Assembly: GCA_030765055.1 (NCBI GenBank)
Contig: CM060947.1
Span: 224,370,625 to 224,434,624 of the forward strand
Source: Mantis religiosa
Lineage: Eukaryota > Arthropoda > Insecta > Mantodea > Mantidae
DNA length: 64,000 bases
Direction of reading: 5' to 3'
Below the pieces are notes generated by a model. That model saw only the letters and a program-made list of their open reading frames with translations. It ran no database searches and had not been told where the DNA came from. This document shows, piece after piece, positions 10,831-22,755 of the stretch (positions are counted from its first letter, which is position 1; each line of letters begins with the position of its first letter). The position numbers and the translations under genes are program-made.

Positions 10831-11482
10831 GTTAATTTAAATGAGATAAAAACAATTTATGCATGCTAAGTCTCAGTTGCAAAGTACAGATGAAAAGTAT
10901 GAAAGAAGAATTAGCTTGATTACATTTTGATTTCTTCTACCCACTCTTTAACAAGCCATTCCTTGAAGAAAATTATTTTTCTACATACTTCACCTTAATG
11001 GAGATAAACATTTATCTCGTATTACACAATGTCGAGGAAAAAAAATGAAGTGGGGGAACGCAGTTAACTTCGGCAACATTCAAATTTTTTGGGAGCATGT
11101 AATGGCGTTGAAATTTCGTTCTCATTCCATAACTAGGAAAAAAAAGGATTAAAAATTTTCCATTTCTGAAATAATAAGTATATAAATACTGAACAAAATT
11201 ACAGGAAATGTCTCGGATATGAGTTGACTCCTTTTGAATACGCTTTAAAGCAAAAACTCTTCTTGCACTTTAGATTTGGTGGGTTGACGTCTTTAAAAGC
11301 CACACGAAGTTAAAGCGGAAAGTTTATCGTATTTAATAATATCACAAACTGCCTTTGTGAGCTTTTCAACCTATATGATGAATGAAAAATGGGCAATCGC
11401 ATACACTTTTCTAATCGAAGTTTTAGTTGAAATGTGATACCTCTTCCTTGCGTACTTTTGCAATAAAAAGTGAACATCTTAC
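10831..11482. other. AT-rich spacer, nothing recognised
   Basis: No supported feature. Confidence 0.45.
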
Positions 11483-11571
11483 GTATAATTTTCAAGTGCC
11501 TAGGAAACACATTACAAATAATGTACTCTAACAAATAATGCAGTAGTTCTTTTGATAAAGTACATATTTAT
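11483..11571 (+). repeat. Left copy of a ~90-bp direct repeat flanking a foldback
   Basis: It begins GTATAATTTTCAAGTGCCTA and ends TTTTGATAAAGTACATATTTA. It matches 12109-12195 in direct orientation with scattered substitutions and small indels, and the two copies bracket the foldback at 11572-12090. Confidence 0.8.
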
Positions 11572-12090
11572 TGGATAGAGTCAACATAAAAAATTCAATG
11601 CCATGGCCGGGATTTGAACCACGGATCTCCTGGTTTCCGTCCAGTCGCTCTTAACCATTGAGCTACCATGGCCAACGTGCCGTCCTGACATTAAATTCTC
11701 CAGTTGACTCGTATACTTTCCCGGTAGACCACTAGGGGCTCTCGCATTCGAGATACACCGTTTGAGGCGACTTACTGTCGTAAGTACTTGAGTCCCAGAC
11801 TTCATCATTTAACTCTTACTATTTTAGTTAATTAATGGAAGTAATTACGATAGTAAGTCGCCACAAAACGATTTATCGCGAATGCGAGAGCCCCTAGTGG
11901 TCTGCCGGGAAAGTATACGAGTCAACTGGAGAATTTAATGTCAGGACGGCACGTTTGCCATGGTAGCTCAAAGGTTAAGAGCGACTGGACGGAAACCAGG
12001 AGATCCGTGGTTCAAATCCCGGCCATGAATTGAACTATCCAAAACCTTAGCCTATATACGACTAGTGTGGAGAAATGATTAATTTCCATA
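11572..12090. mobile_element. Foldback element with tRNA-like arms, copy 2
   Basis: The left arm (about 11580-11785) and right arm (about 11845-12040) are nearly identical inverted copies around a spacer of about 60 bases. In the right arm the tRNA-like part reads GCCATGGTAGCTCAAAGG, then CTGGACGGAAACCAG (a 4-bp stem with a 7-base loop like an anticodon arm), then GGTTCAAATCCCGGCCATG with a B box. The ends GCCATGG/CCATGGC would pair as an acceptor stem in the left arm; the right arm has lost the last bases. The outer right tail is GACTAGTGTGG, as in copy 1. Arm similarity suggests recent formation or gene conversion. Confidence 0.85.
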
Positions 12091-12108
12091 AATTAACTAA
12101 ACTCTTGT

Positions 12109-12195
12109 GTATAATTTTTAAGTGCCTAGCAAACTCATTGAAAATACTTACACTAATAAAAATGCAGTAATTTTGTTTGATAAAAGTACATATTT
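12109..12195 (+). repeat. Right copy of the ~90-bp direct repeat
   Basis: It begins GTATAATTTTTAAGTGCCTA and ends TTTGATAAAAGTACATATTTA. It pairs with 11483-11571. Confidence 0.8.
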
Positions 12196-13730
12196 ACTAT
12201 TATTTTTAGAAAATATAACAGCCTCTCTGTCTTAATAACATAAAAAATTAAATTCCGATTAAACACCAGCTTTTAAAATATTCCTTCATACTCAAATAAT
12301 CCCTTACGTGAAAACATTCTTTTTTTTCCTGACATGCATGCATATTTAACGCATTTACAGTCTTAAAACTTTGCACAATTTACATTAATTTCCAACAAAA
12401 ATTCAACTATACTGCTTTCAAGAAATATCGTATCCTTGTTTTCAATTATTGCTTAGGACATACATCCATCCAACATCTAGTAATTTAATACTCTTATTTT
12501 TCTCCATTTTAGTTAATTGTTACGAAGTCTGCTCACAGTCTCAGTTAGACAATAGTCATTATTAAGCACACCTTTTAGTTAAACGGAGAAAGCTGAAAGA
12601 ACATTTAGGAAAAAAGATACAGGTATGGGCCTGTTACTTTGTAATGCAAGTTACGTTATAAGAAAACACTACTGGAATATTTGATTTAGTGTTACGTAGT
12701 GACAAGCAAAGAGCCTCAGCTCTTACAGGAATGTTTTGCTTATAACCTTGCGTAAGACTTATTTTAGAACACTGAAGAAGGCTGAAAATATTTTCAAACT
12801 CCTTGGCCATTGTTTTGTCTTCCCAAATGTAGATACATCTCCCACAGTGATGAAAACAGAAAGGCGCACTGCAATAAAAACGTCACAGCAACCTTCAGAA
12901 CAGCATTCCAATTCGATTCATGTATGGAAACAGACGACTTAGCATTCGAAGAATACTGAATGCATTTTGATGATTTCAGAGTTATGATTCTCAACTTATT
13001 ACGAATGCTAGAAGGAATTGTTTTAACATGGTTTTGGAAATGTTGACTCATATAGCCAGCCTCTGCGATATATGTGTATAGTGTCTTCGTTCCATACATG
13101 ACTATTATTGGAAGTTGCTGCCAAAAATTTCGTTCCTTTGTTTTTCTCATTCGGTTTCTTTCTTTTACGTGTGCCGGGTACTTGGTTAATACAAAGACTG
13201 TGCTGAAAAAACCTATTCGTTGAAAGACCACGTGATACTATGTTACGGCATGTTAATGCTGTTAAAATGCAAAATTATTTGTGTACACTTAAACTCAGAA
13301 TCTTCTTCTATGAATACCATGTAACTACAAATCTCGTAGTGAAGTGAGATAGCAATATACAGACAAATTCACTGCTGTAAGTAGCACTAATGGTGCAGTT
13401 TGTAGCATTATATTAATAGATTTAAAGTAAAGGGAAGGTTTCTCTTTATATATATCAATATTAGGCCACTTATTCTGACAGAGCAAACCTTTAAGATGGG
13501 AGGGAAGTTAAGTGGAAATCTAAATTAAATTCTGAGAAATCTTTCATAGAACAACTTCGTAAATATTGACTTGAAATGTCACTAAACTTTAAGAATTAAA
13601 AGCTAAAGCGATTGCCATTTTATAATGTAGATAACTAGATTATTAATGCAGATTTTCTTAAACGTGTTACAGGTACGTGGTGGCATCAGGCTATCACTCT
13701 ACATTTGCATGGTAGTCTATGTACTTGAGT
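12196..13730. other. AT-rich spacer with one unassigned minus-strand frame
   Basis: The longest frame (12794-13231, minus, 145 codons) has no motif I recognise and looks like chance. The rest is AT-rich with no repeat signature. Confidence 0.4.
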
Positions 13731-13734
13731 TTAA

Positions 13735-14490
13735 AGAGTTATGAATATCCTACGTGGGCAGCCTCACAAGGTGAAGACCGACCCTCTCTCAAAACCAGGG
13801 AGTTACCGAGCTGTCCCCGAAGGGCGCTCGGCGCCTCTGTGGGGCTTTCCATAGGGCAAGACCTAGAGACTAACGAGGCCCCCCCCCCCCAATCTGGTCC
13901 GAAAACTCAATACGGGATGGAAGTGGATGCGCCACTTACGCGCGCCAAACTCATAGGGGAAGGCTACCGATCAACCTCGGTGGGGCCGCCTGGTAATCTA
14001 GCACACCTTCTACTAGCTATGCTGGATAGTACGCGAGAATATATGGCTTCCCTCAACCCCGTCCGGAGACGTACCCGATCTTCCATGGGTATCGGGAACC
14101 ACTGCCCTCTCGAGGCGGCCCGGGTTCGATCCCAGGCGACCGCAAAGTGAGATATTGTGGTGGACAACACGGCGCTGGGGCAGGTTTTCTCCGGGATCTC
14201 CGGTTTCCCCCGCCATCTCATTCCACTGGTGCTCCATCTTCATCTCATGTATCATCAGTGTCATCGCCTGCAGTACCGTATGTAGTAAAAGCGGGCGTTA
14301 AACACTACACATTTCATTTCTCGATTCCAACCCAATCCGAACAACTCCCCTACGGGAGAGGCTCGGCAGTTCGGCCCGAGGTTCCTGTAGTAACGACAGA
14401 AGCACCAAGAGTGCTAGGCGTCCGCAGCGCTCGCACCACAGCACCTGAAGGGGATGGATTCCCCTCCCCTAGGATCTCATTGCACAGGAA
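13735..14490 (+). repeat. GC-rich repeat family D, copy 1 (split by a SINE)
   Basis: It shares long blocks with 21690-22500 and 41970-42470: CCGAGCTGTCCCCGAAGG, TTTCCATAGGGCAAGACCTA, a variable C run, TGGCTTCCCTCAACCCCGTC and GTATCGGGAACCACTGCC. A SINE (14114-14318) sits inside with a TSD, and D resumes at about 14325 with CCAACCCAATCCGAAC. The repeat is strikingly GC-rich for this window. A frame of 143 codons crosses it, but open frames exist on both strands and the C run varies between copies, so coding is not established. Confidence 0.8.
14114..14318 (+). repeat. SINE family B, copy 1, 5'-truncated, inserted in family D
   Basis: It starts within the tRNA part (GGCGGCCCGGGTTCGATCCC, with B box), continues CAAAGTGAGAT, TTTTCTCCGGGATCTCCGG and CATCTTCATCTCATGTATC, and ends in TTAAACACTACACATTTC. 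TCTCGA flanks it at 14108-14113 and 14319-14324, and the uninterrupted D copies show the joined site. The first ~45 bases of the tRNA head seen at 39900 are missing, as expected of incomplete reverse transcription. Confidence 0.88.
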
Positions 14491-15960
14491 AATATCCTTT
14501 CCGTGACAAGACAATGGCTATTAGGCTCACCATTTGTACAAACCAAGGTTTGAAGGAAAGTTTGCGGTTGTCCATACTTTGTTCAAAAACCTTATCGCGT
14601 GGACACAGTCAAATATCTTTTCAGTGTTTTTCGGTGTATACATGTTTTGTTGAATACCATTTTCCAGTTCGAAGCTCGGCCTTTCCCTCGTGAGTAACAA
14701 AGTTATAATTGTATAAGAGACAGGAAGCAAGATATTGAAGCTTCTCAGGTAGCCACAAGGGATCTCTAGGGGAGCGTTATGTGCTTCCCTGCTCTGTAAT
14801 GTAGTTAACCACAAAGACCAACATAGAATGAGTTAGTAAGGTCTTGCTTTGTTTCTGACTTGCATCTCTTACCATGTTCCATAAATCCTCGCACGCTCGG
14901 CGAGTGCGTACTCCCATTTAGGCCGCAACATAACACCAATTTATGTCAGAAACGAGGTGCGTTCCAGAGAGCATTTGCATGCTTTTGCAGGTAAAATCTT
15001 GCTTGCACAGTTGCGTGTACACGTGCCGGCCATTTAGCTGTCAGTAAATGAGACAGTAAACAGTTGACAAGTAGGCAAACTTGTATTTATTACCTTCAGC
15101 ATTAATATACAATGTTAGTACCTAGTTAGGAAGGTGACACTTCCTCATCATCCCTTGAAAACAAAATGTTAGTGTCACATTTTCTCTACCCTCTATCCTT
15201 TTTACTATACATTTTTATTTTATTTTTACTAAAGCTTGGTTTTCAATTCTTAATGATAAATCATTCACATTTCCCTGTAGGTACAAGGAGGATAGAGGAA
15301 ACTAAATGAGTAATGAGAGGTTTAAAAATCAAGTGGACATAAGCTAGTTTTAAAATCCCATAGTTTCTTCCATGAGACCCCGACAAACATTTAATAACGA
15401 CTTATTATAAAACTACAAAATACTGGACGTTAGAAACCACCAATGAGTATTTCTGAAATGGTTCATGCCAAGAAAGATTTATTTGAAGTAATCTGTGTGC
15501 TTTAAAGCTGTGAATATTTTTATACAGTATGTTTTAATCGACATTCTTTTGTTCAGCTGTTACAGAGAATGCTACAAAATTCCTTTCATAGCTTATTCCC
15601 AGAACTTTAGGTTATTTTGTCATTAAATATGTTAAATGTATAACGTTTAAATTAAAATGCTGGGGCCTTTTTTATCAAAATCGAAGAAGTTGCAGAATAA
15701 AATGTGTGGGGTAGTTGCTTTGAAAAATCGTAAAACAGGCAGGTTTAGCTGTTTCAGTTTATGCCACACATAATCATTAAAAACAATAATTTATATTTTC
15801 GCTTTCTTCGAGAAACCCCCTTTAAGAACATTAGTTAGAGATGTTAATTTTGTCAAGTGCTAGCTTTTGAATAGGCAATACACCTTAAGAGGATTGTTAT
15901 AATCAGTATCTTTAAGAGATATTGAATCTGAATACCAAGTTTGTTACGTAACGGATATTT
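14491..15960. other. Spacer, nothing recognised
   Basis: Mostly AT-rich. The frames on both strands at 14454-14814 carry no known motif. Confidence 0.4.
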
Positions 15961-15975
15961 TCTTTGAGTTTATTT

Positions 15976-16068
15976 GTCTCTCTCTCTCCCTCTCTTGTCC
16001 TCTCCACCTCTCTCTTTCTCTTTCTCTCACTTTCTTTGAGTTTTTCTTTCTTTCGGTCTCTCTCTGTT
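15976..16068. repeat. (TCTC)n pyrimidine-rich low-complexity tract
   Basis: Simple sequence of T, C and scattered G. The minus-strand frame through it is rich in Glu, Arg and Lys as a consequence. Confidence 0.85.
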
Positions 16069-17455
16069 TCTTTCGAATGAATGAAAATAAATGGGCTGAG
16101 CCCTTTCGGTCCCTTGAACGTAGGTCACATATTGGGCCCATTGTGCCCTTCTTACTGGAGTGCTTATTCAAGTCCCTTGGCCTCCAAAAAGGACAGGATA
16201 AGTTTTGGATGAGCACTCTTTATATCGTCTGGACTCAGTTTGTCTCAGCCCAGAATAAAGTGCCTAAGTGCCTCTTTCTTTCACTTTTTCCCCTCTCTCT
16301 TACACACTTTCACCCACAGCACGCACAAACTTGCTCTCACGGACCATTTTCTGAAAGTTCGTACCGATTTCTTTGAGCAGTTTAAGAGCGGCCAGGCATC
16401 GCTATACCACGCAGCGCTACTAGCAAGGGCAAGGTTCATTGTAGAATGCATCTCATTACTGCAAAACAAGTGTAATTGCATAACACAGACCACGTTGGTA
16501 GGAAGGAAGACATCCGAATAACATCTTTATTTTACTTCAAAGATGATAACTAAATTTGCTGTACAACCATTGTATTCATGTCCTTATTTACTTCATAATT
16601 GACATACTTCAGCAAACATGGGAGGGGAGAAGAAGCCAGGTCGAGAAATTAAATTAGCTGAAATCATTACAGAATTTGCAACGGATTATCAATTAACTAA
16701 ATCTTGTTTTACGGGACATAGAATAAGTTTTTATTTGAAAGGCTTCAACGGTACATTATTGTTTTTAGTAATACGGTCACGTGTGAGTAAATATGTAGTA
16801 AAATTCCTGCTTTGGCACTTTGTCTAGTAATAGTCTTCAGATATTTAAGAAATTAAGTTTATTAATAGGCTATTATTGTACATTCGATCAGGAAATGTTA
16901 CAATCCGAGTATTAATTGGTTTGATGTTGCCACAATGTGCCTATTTAAATAATGAGATCAGCCAGAGTCAAGCCCGTACGTACTATATAAGAATTTGTAT
17001 GTTGTACATAATAATTTATATAAATGTGCATTTTCGAATGTCTCATAAGTCAATTTTTCTCTGGGCAACCGGTTTCAATGCCTCTCCGCCACGTTCCGCT
17101 CTTGTGTATGACTTGTTTGGATGCCAGGAGTGAGTCGGTCGCAACCTGCATAGGGAACGGCGGGCGGTACGAACTTCCTAGCCCTGGTTACTTGTTAATC
17201 AGGGGCCTTAAAGCTTTTAACTTCCGTGAAATCTCTACATCAAATTGTGGGGTAGAATACAATACCTCCGTGTACCTACTCTAGGTAAGCGGCAGATTGA
17301 TTTTTGTATGCTCGTTACAATATTTATTTTAATTTTTTGTCCAGAAACACTTTACAATTAAATGCAAAGTGCTTCGTAACATCAACATGAGGAAAAATTA
17401 CACATACCACCAATGATTGTGTTTATCCTTTAATGTATAACTATTTATGATAACT
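16069..17455. other. Spacer, nothing recognised
   Basis: A GC-richer stretch (16085-16260) and another (17060-17220) may be old repeats, but no second copy occurs in this window. Short overlapping frames have no recognisable domain. Confidence 0.35.
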
Positions 17456-17459
17456 ATTA

Positions 17460-18980
17460 TGTATAAGTATTTGTGATCTAACAAAGGCTTTTGATTGTGT
17501 TAATCATGACATTCTTATAGCAAAATTGGAATTCTATGGGCTAAAAATGATCATTTAAGATGTTTTGTATCATATCTAAATGAAAGAAAACAGAGTGTTG
17601 AAGTAGCCGTCAGCGATATTGGTTATGAAAAACAAACTTCGAAGTGGAAAGTAGTAACTCATGGAGTACCTCAAGGTTCCGTATAAGGGCCTTTATTATT
17701 TCTGATCCTTATAAATGACTTCTCACTTTATATAAAGGACATTGCAAGTACAGTTCTTTTCGCTGATGACACCATCGTGGGGTGACCAGTGCAAATTTAA
17801 ACTAGTATATAATTAAAATGAATTATGTTTTGAACTGGGTGTCACGTTGCTTTAAAGCGAACAAATTATCTGTGAATCTAGACAAAACAAAAGTGGTCAA
17901 ATTTATAACCGGTGGTACGTCACATACTCAAATAGAAATCGGGATTAATTAATTATAAGTTATTAGAAGAAATTGACAGCATAAAATTTCTGGGCCTTCA
18001 AGTGGACAGATGTTTAGATTGGAAAGCTCACATAAATTATATCTTACCTAACTCAGCTCTTCCTGTTATGCTATCCGAGAGCTGGTTAATGTGAGTTCTA
18101 TTGACACACTTAAATTAGTATTCTATGCATACTTTAACTCTATCATGGAATACGAAATATTATTTTGGGGAAACTCAGCAAGAAGTAGAAAAAAATATTT
18201 CTTATGCAAAAGAAGGCTATAAGAATCATTAGAAACACCCACAACAGATGCTCCTGTAAAGATCTTTTTACAAGATTGAAGATATTAACGCTTCCTTGCA
18301 CGTATATATTCCCAATCCTAAAATTCTTTGTATGCAATCTTGTCTTATTTGCAACAAATAATGTAATTCATAGAATAAACACTAGACAAAAGTATAATAT
18401 CCATTATACCATTGCTAAACTTTCTTGCTTCCAGAAAGATGTGCATTATGAAACCATCAAAATATTTGGCGTACTTCCTAATATTCTTAAACAAAAAATT
18501 GATAATTTCGGTGTAGACAGTACCTTTACTCAAAAACTCTTTATTCTGTACAAGATGAGCTGAATGACAAATTATCCTGATAAAGCTTCTGTAGCTCTGT
18601 AAGTAGTATCTAACTGTTCCAATGACAAATCATTACCAATAAATCTTTTATGCATGTTGAACGTTTATTTTTAATGAAAATGTATTTAAGAAATAACAAT
18701 GAACGGTATCCATTGCAAAAAGTTTGAGACGTACTGGCATAAGCCAAGTGAAAGGTGATTTAAAAACTGTTTGATTTTGTATCATATATAATTATCCCTG
18801 CCTTGTTTTCCATATTGTTTGTTATTCATATTGCCTGTATACTGTATATGTCTCTCACGTTAACTTTTCAAGTACATATATATATGCTATTAAACTTTAT
18901 ACCTCTGGACATTTTCAAGGTTCACAGCCTTTTCTGGCTACAAGTGAACCTACTGAACGCAAATCAATCTAATCTAGATT
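17460..18980 (+). mobile_element. Decayed CR1/jockey-like LINE
   Basis: It is 5'-truncated within the reverse-transcriptase domain and extends past the C-terminus at 18563. It probably ends near 18964-18979 in AATCAATCTAATCTAG, a short-repeat 3' end such as many CR1-type LINEs have. That 3' boundary is inference. Confidence 0.75.
17467..18563 (+). pseudogene. LINE reverse transcriptase, several frameshifts and stops
   Basis: Pieces in alternating frames give the family motifs in order. CDLTKAFDCVNHDIL (motif A aspartate) lies near 17467, THGVPQGSV near 17655 with a TAA just after it where leucine is usual, and GPLLFLILINDFS follows. FADDTIVG, the catalytic FADD box, lies near 17758. Then come NKLSVNLDKTKVVKF and IKFLGLQVDRCLDWKAHI. 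The C-terminal frame 18204-18563 (119 codons) begins MQKKAIRIIRN, the usual block after the thumb. The many lesions mark an old, dead copy. Confidence 0.85.
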
Positions 18981-19153
18981 AAACCACTATTTCAAAATAT
19001 ACTGTTTCATTACATATATCACTAAAGTTTTGATTTTTATCCTGCATCATTAAATGTTGAAATTACTTCAAAGAAGTTAATGGTGTATCATCTTACAAAG
19101 GAAACCAAAGTGTCATTACACATTGCCGGGGGAAGTTGCTTTTAACGAACATT

Positions 19154-19185
<32 letters not shown>

Positions 19186-21235
19186 AAGACAAGAAGAAAC
19201 AGAGCAGCGGGAATGAACAAAACGAGTAATAAAGAATAACACAAAAAGCTTCCCGCTTTCGTCAGAGAAGAGCTTGGTGATAATTTTACATATTTCTAGG
19301 TTCAAAGAGAGAGCAACCAACTGTAAAGAAAGGAAATTCTAGCACTTTTTGTGTGAATGCAAGTAAAAGCACTAGAATGAAGAAGTGATACAGTCATATT
19401 TCGCACTGGCTCCTTATACTGCAAGGTTGCGGCTGATGTTCAGACAGTTCCGCACAATGTCTAGTGCTCAGTTTCTCACTTTTAAAATATTCGTGTTACT
19501 CACGAGCCATTGCAACACGCCCTACGAGTATTAAACTTATTACTAGGTGGTGGATTTTGCCCTATTAGCCTATTTTATTCCTTTGTTCAGAAATGTAGGC
19601 TTTTAAGTTATAAGCACGTTTCCTACAATTATTAGCCTAAATTCTTAGTTTTCTAGTACCTAAAAATGTCTATTTGATATGTTTGTGGCTATTCTGCTTA
19701 TTAGTGCCTAAAACTGCCCTTTTAGCCAACTTCTTCTGCTAGTAATTTGTGACAACAGCTTTTGATTTTGTTAGTTTCAACGCGAAGTTTTCGGGGAAGG
19801 GAAATTTCTTACTGCTGCACATTGGATATACAAAAAGGGATTCATTAAGGAGACACATCTGTGCAAAATTTTTTTTGTCTTAAAATTGATACAGACATAC
19901 TTCACTAATATAATGTTCTTTTTTTTCTAGCAGCAATTAGAAAATGTCACATGACTATTTAAATAACACTAAGCCTGTATCGTAGATGCTATTACGTAAT
20001 TTAACCTAAGATTTCTCAGATTCCACAGTTTCTACATTTTCCTAACTTAAAAATGTTCTACAGGATGCAGTTTTCTATTAATATGTATGAAATTCTAGAC
20101 ATGTCTGTAATATTTAGTATACCCATTTACATTTGTTGCGTTTTTGTTATTTGTATTGGAAAGGATTATAATGCTCACTTCTTACTGAAAACGCTGAAAA
20201 TAAAAATAAAAATTGTTAAATAGGTATGATTATTTTTTCCCTTCGTTGATATGGCGAAGACAAATATTCCACATAGGTGCAGGTCATTAATAGGTTAAAA
20301 TGGGTGCAGCAACTTATACAAGCATTAATTTTTAAAATTACAATATGTGCGACCTATTGAAAATCGCCTGTAATTTTGACATAAACTGTTAATTCCTCAG
20401 AAACTAATGTAACTAGAAAGGTGTAACTTGGTATTATTCCATTCTTGATCGATCACAAAAATAAATGGTATAAATTTGAAACAAATCTCACAAAAGCTCC
20501 AGATATTTCAATTTTTATCTTTAACCCCCCCCCCTCCAAGCCACGTTTCTGTTTCTTAAAATAGGTAATTACTCCACACCTTGCTGCATATTATAGTTTT
20601 TACTTAGTGAAGTGGATTTATACGTATTTTAATTATACGACAGCATCTGTTATTTTAACTTGCTGTGGAGCCATTTATGTAATTTGGAATAAATGTAAAA
20701 CTATTTCGCCAAATAACCGCAAAATAGTATGTGTTTAGTGAATTTGTTGTGGCATGTGTTGCGATGATTGTCATTTTGTTATAGTGCATTTATAGTGCAT
20801 TTTAAGAGCATTTTACTAAAATTGTGAATTTCTAAGTGTTTACTTAGCAAATTTTAGTGCCTATTGAAGTGCCTATTTTGCCCAATTGTTAGTGTCTTTT
20901 TGTCTACCTATTTCACACATTTTAATGCCTATAAATCCACTCCCTAATTATTAAAAATAGTGTAGGAAGCGGCGTCCATTTATACTGAGACATTCCTGAG
21001 TCGTTACATTCACCAACCTCAGACACTTTGTAGGGTTTCAGCTGTTATAATAGATATTTTGAAACACTTGTTATGTAACATGTTTTAGAGAACGAATGGA
21101 TAATGCACCAAAATTGTGAATTTGTTCCTGTGTCAGAAATTTTATTTTTCTCTGCCTATGTTTAGCATTTAGCGTGTTTACATGATTAGGATCTACTTAA
21201 AGTATCGCAAATAAAAGCGTCAATTTTTCTCTAGA
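18981..21235. other. AT-rich spacer
   Basis: It contains an A run at about 19168-19190 and a C run at about 20525-20534. The A run may be the tail of an old retroposon, but no body is recognisable upstream. No coding frame of note. Confidence 0.45.
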
Positions 21236-21239
21236 CAAT

Positions 21240-21435
21240 TTTGTGGACTATCAAATACCCTATCAGCATCCATGCGTGCCACCACACCAATTAATTTACG
21301 TGGGCCATCCCCGTCCTTTACCAATCACATTTGACTGCAGTTGCGGAAATTCGAACTCAAGACGTTTGGCTTTGAATGGATGGCCAATCCATTACCTATC
21401 ATTTTAACGACCACACCTATTCGAATTGATTGCAC
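21240..21435 (-). repeat. SINE family F, copy 2
   Basis: Aligns with 4430-4645 through ATCAGCATC, CACACCAATTAATTTACGTG and a GGAAATTCGAACTCAAGAC block, which on the minus strand is a B box (GAGTTCGAATTTCC). Confidence 0.55.
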
Positions 21436-21559
21436 TGAGGCACCGCAGAATGCGGTATGAAAACCGGATTACAAAATACAGCAAGAGCGGCATAAATAGA
21501 AAAATAATGTTTCCATTAAAGGGTTCAAACTGACAATCGCTTAAAGCCTACTGCATTCC

Positions 21560-21690
21560 CATGTTCCCCTTGCAATATCCCCGAATTTCCTGTCTCTCCA
21601 TTTCATCTCTATTATCATTATCACATCTAGGGGTTATCTTTCAGGGTAGAAGTGTCGGGGGTTTTCTCGGCGTTGCATGGCAGGATGATA
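21560..21690 (+). repeat. SINE family E tail fused to family D
   Basis: TCTCCATTTCATCTCTATTATC, then TCTTTCAGGGTAGAAGTGTC and CTCGGCGTTGCATGGC, match the 3' part of the family E copy at 32815-32925. Family D sequence follows directly, so E and D may be parts of one composite element. Confidence 0.65.
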
Positions 21691-22500
21691 AACTCCTGGT
21701 GAAACTTACTTCTCCGAAGGGTCTCACCAGGTCCCGGACGACCTGGTGGGCTGTTTCTGGATGGCGGTGGGTGGGATACATATATAAGCTCGAGGGCAAT
21801 CCACACAAAGTGAAGACTGACCCCTCCTCTGACGATCAGGTAATTACCGAGCTGTTCCTAAGGACGTCCGGCACCTCCGTGGGGCTTTCCATAGGACAAG
21901 ACCTAGAGATTAACAAGCCCCACATCTGGTCCAATGGACACAAGACGGGATGGAAGTGGATACGCCACTTGCGCGCGCCAACCTCAAAGGAGAAAGCTAC
22001 CGAATTACCTAGGTGGGGCCGCCTGGTGATCTAGCACACCTTCTACTGGCTATGCAGGCTACTACGCGGGAATATATGGCTTCCCTCAACCCCGTCCAGA
22101 GACGTACCCGATCTCCCACAGGTATCGGGAACCACTGCCCCCTCGAGTCCAAACCAATCCGAACAACTCCCATACGGATGGGCTCGAATTTTCGGCCCGA
22201 AGTTCCTCTAGTAACGTCAGAGGTACCATGTGTGCTAGCGGTCCACAGGGCTCGCACCACAGCAGCTGTACCAGCACCCTCCCCTACGGGGGTGGATGCG
22301 ATACCGCTTATACTGGCCATCCGGGTGTTTCCTACGCGTGAATTATAGGTAACTTGCCCTCTGCACAGTCATGACTCGTAGGGATGGCCGCCCTGTCTCC
22401 TCTCACCTTATCCTTCCTCTTGGGGGTGCCCCGCTTGAGACTTAGGTATAATAGATCTAGTCTGGTAGGTACCGAATCCCCTCCGTAGTTAAATTCAGTG
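21691..22500 (+). repeat. GC-rich repeat family D, copy 2 (longest)
   Basis: Longest D copy, uninterrupted at the site where copy 1 has its SINE. It starts with a short inverted repeat around CACCAGGTCCCGGACGACCTGGTG (21724-21747). The core follows, then TGCCCTCTGCACAGTCATGACT near 22351 and a CCTTATCCTTCCTCTTGGGGGTG block that also occurs at 34060-34085. The frame shared with the other copies changes phase once inside this copy, which argues against recent coding use. Confidence 0.78.
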
Positions 22501-22747
22501 CAACAATAGTTTTGTTTAAGCAGAGAACGTCATATGGGTGTTATACATCAGATTTTTATTTACTGATTCTGAATCTCCAATTTGCTTACTGATGCAATTA
22601 CAAACGTATATTTACAAATGCAAATTGAAATGAAATTACAGAAGAAATGAGGTTAAAATTTTTTTGCTGAACCCTAGAACGTGAAAACAATAACACGTTT
22701 GGAGCAATACTAGGTCAAGTCCCGAAGGATTTCTGCGGTGCCGTAGG
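22501..22747. other. Spacer left of the hAT element
   Basis: No feature supported. Confidence 0.4.
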
Positions 22748-22755
22748 GGTTCAAC
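22748..22755 (+). repeat. Left 8-bp target-site duplication (GGTTCAAC)
   Basis: Identical to 26176-26183. Eight base pairs is the hAT signature. GGTTCAA is also the core of a tRNA B box, so the element may have landed in a tRNA-like repeat. Confidence 0.92.

Noticed and set aside
11597..12030. Possible genuine tRNA genes in the foldback arms
   Set aside because: The anticodon loop has C where U33 is required and the same sequence recurs inverted as part of a repeat, so these are tRNA-derived repeats, not tRNA genes.
12794..13231. 145-codon minus-strand frame, one of the longer ones in the window
   Set aside because: No recognisable motif and no support from repeats or codon pattern. A frame of this length can arise by chance in 64 kb.
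22009..22320. Antisense frames across family D copies (also 13964-14264 and 42169-42679)
   Set aside because: GC-rich DNA has few stop codons in all frames. The antisense frames do not match a known family and are explained by composition.
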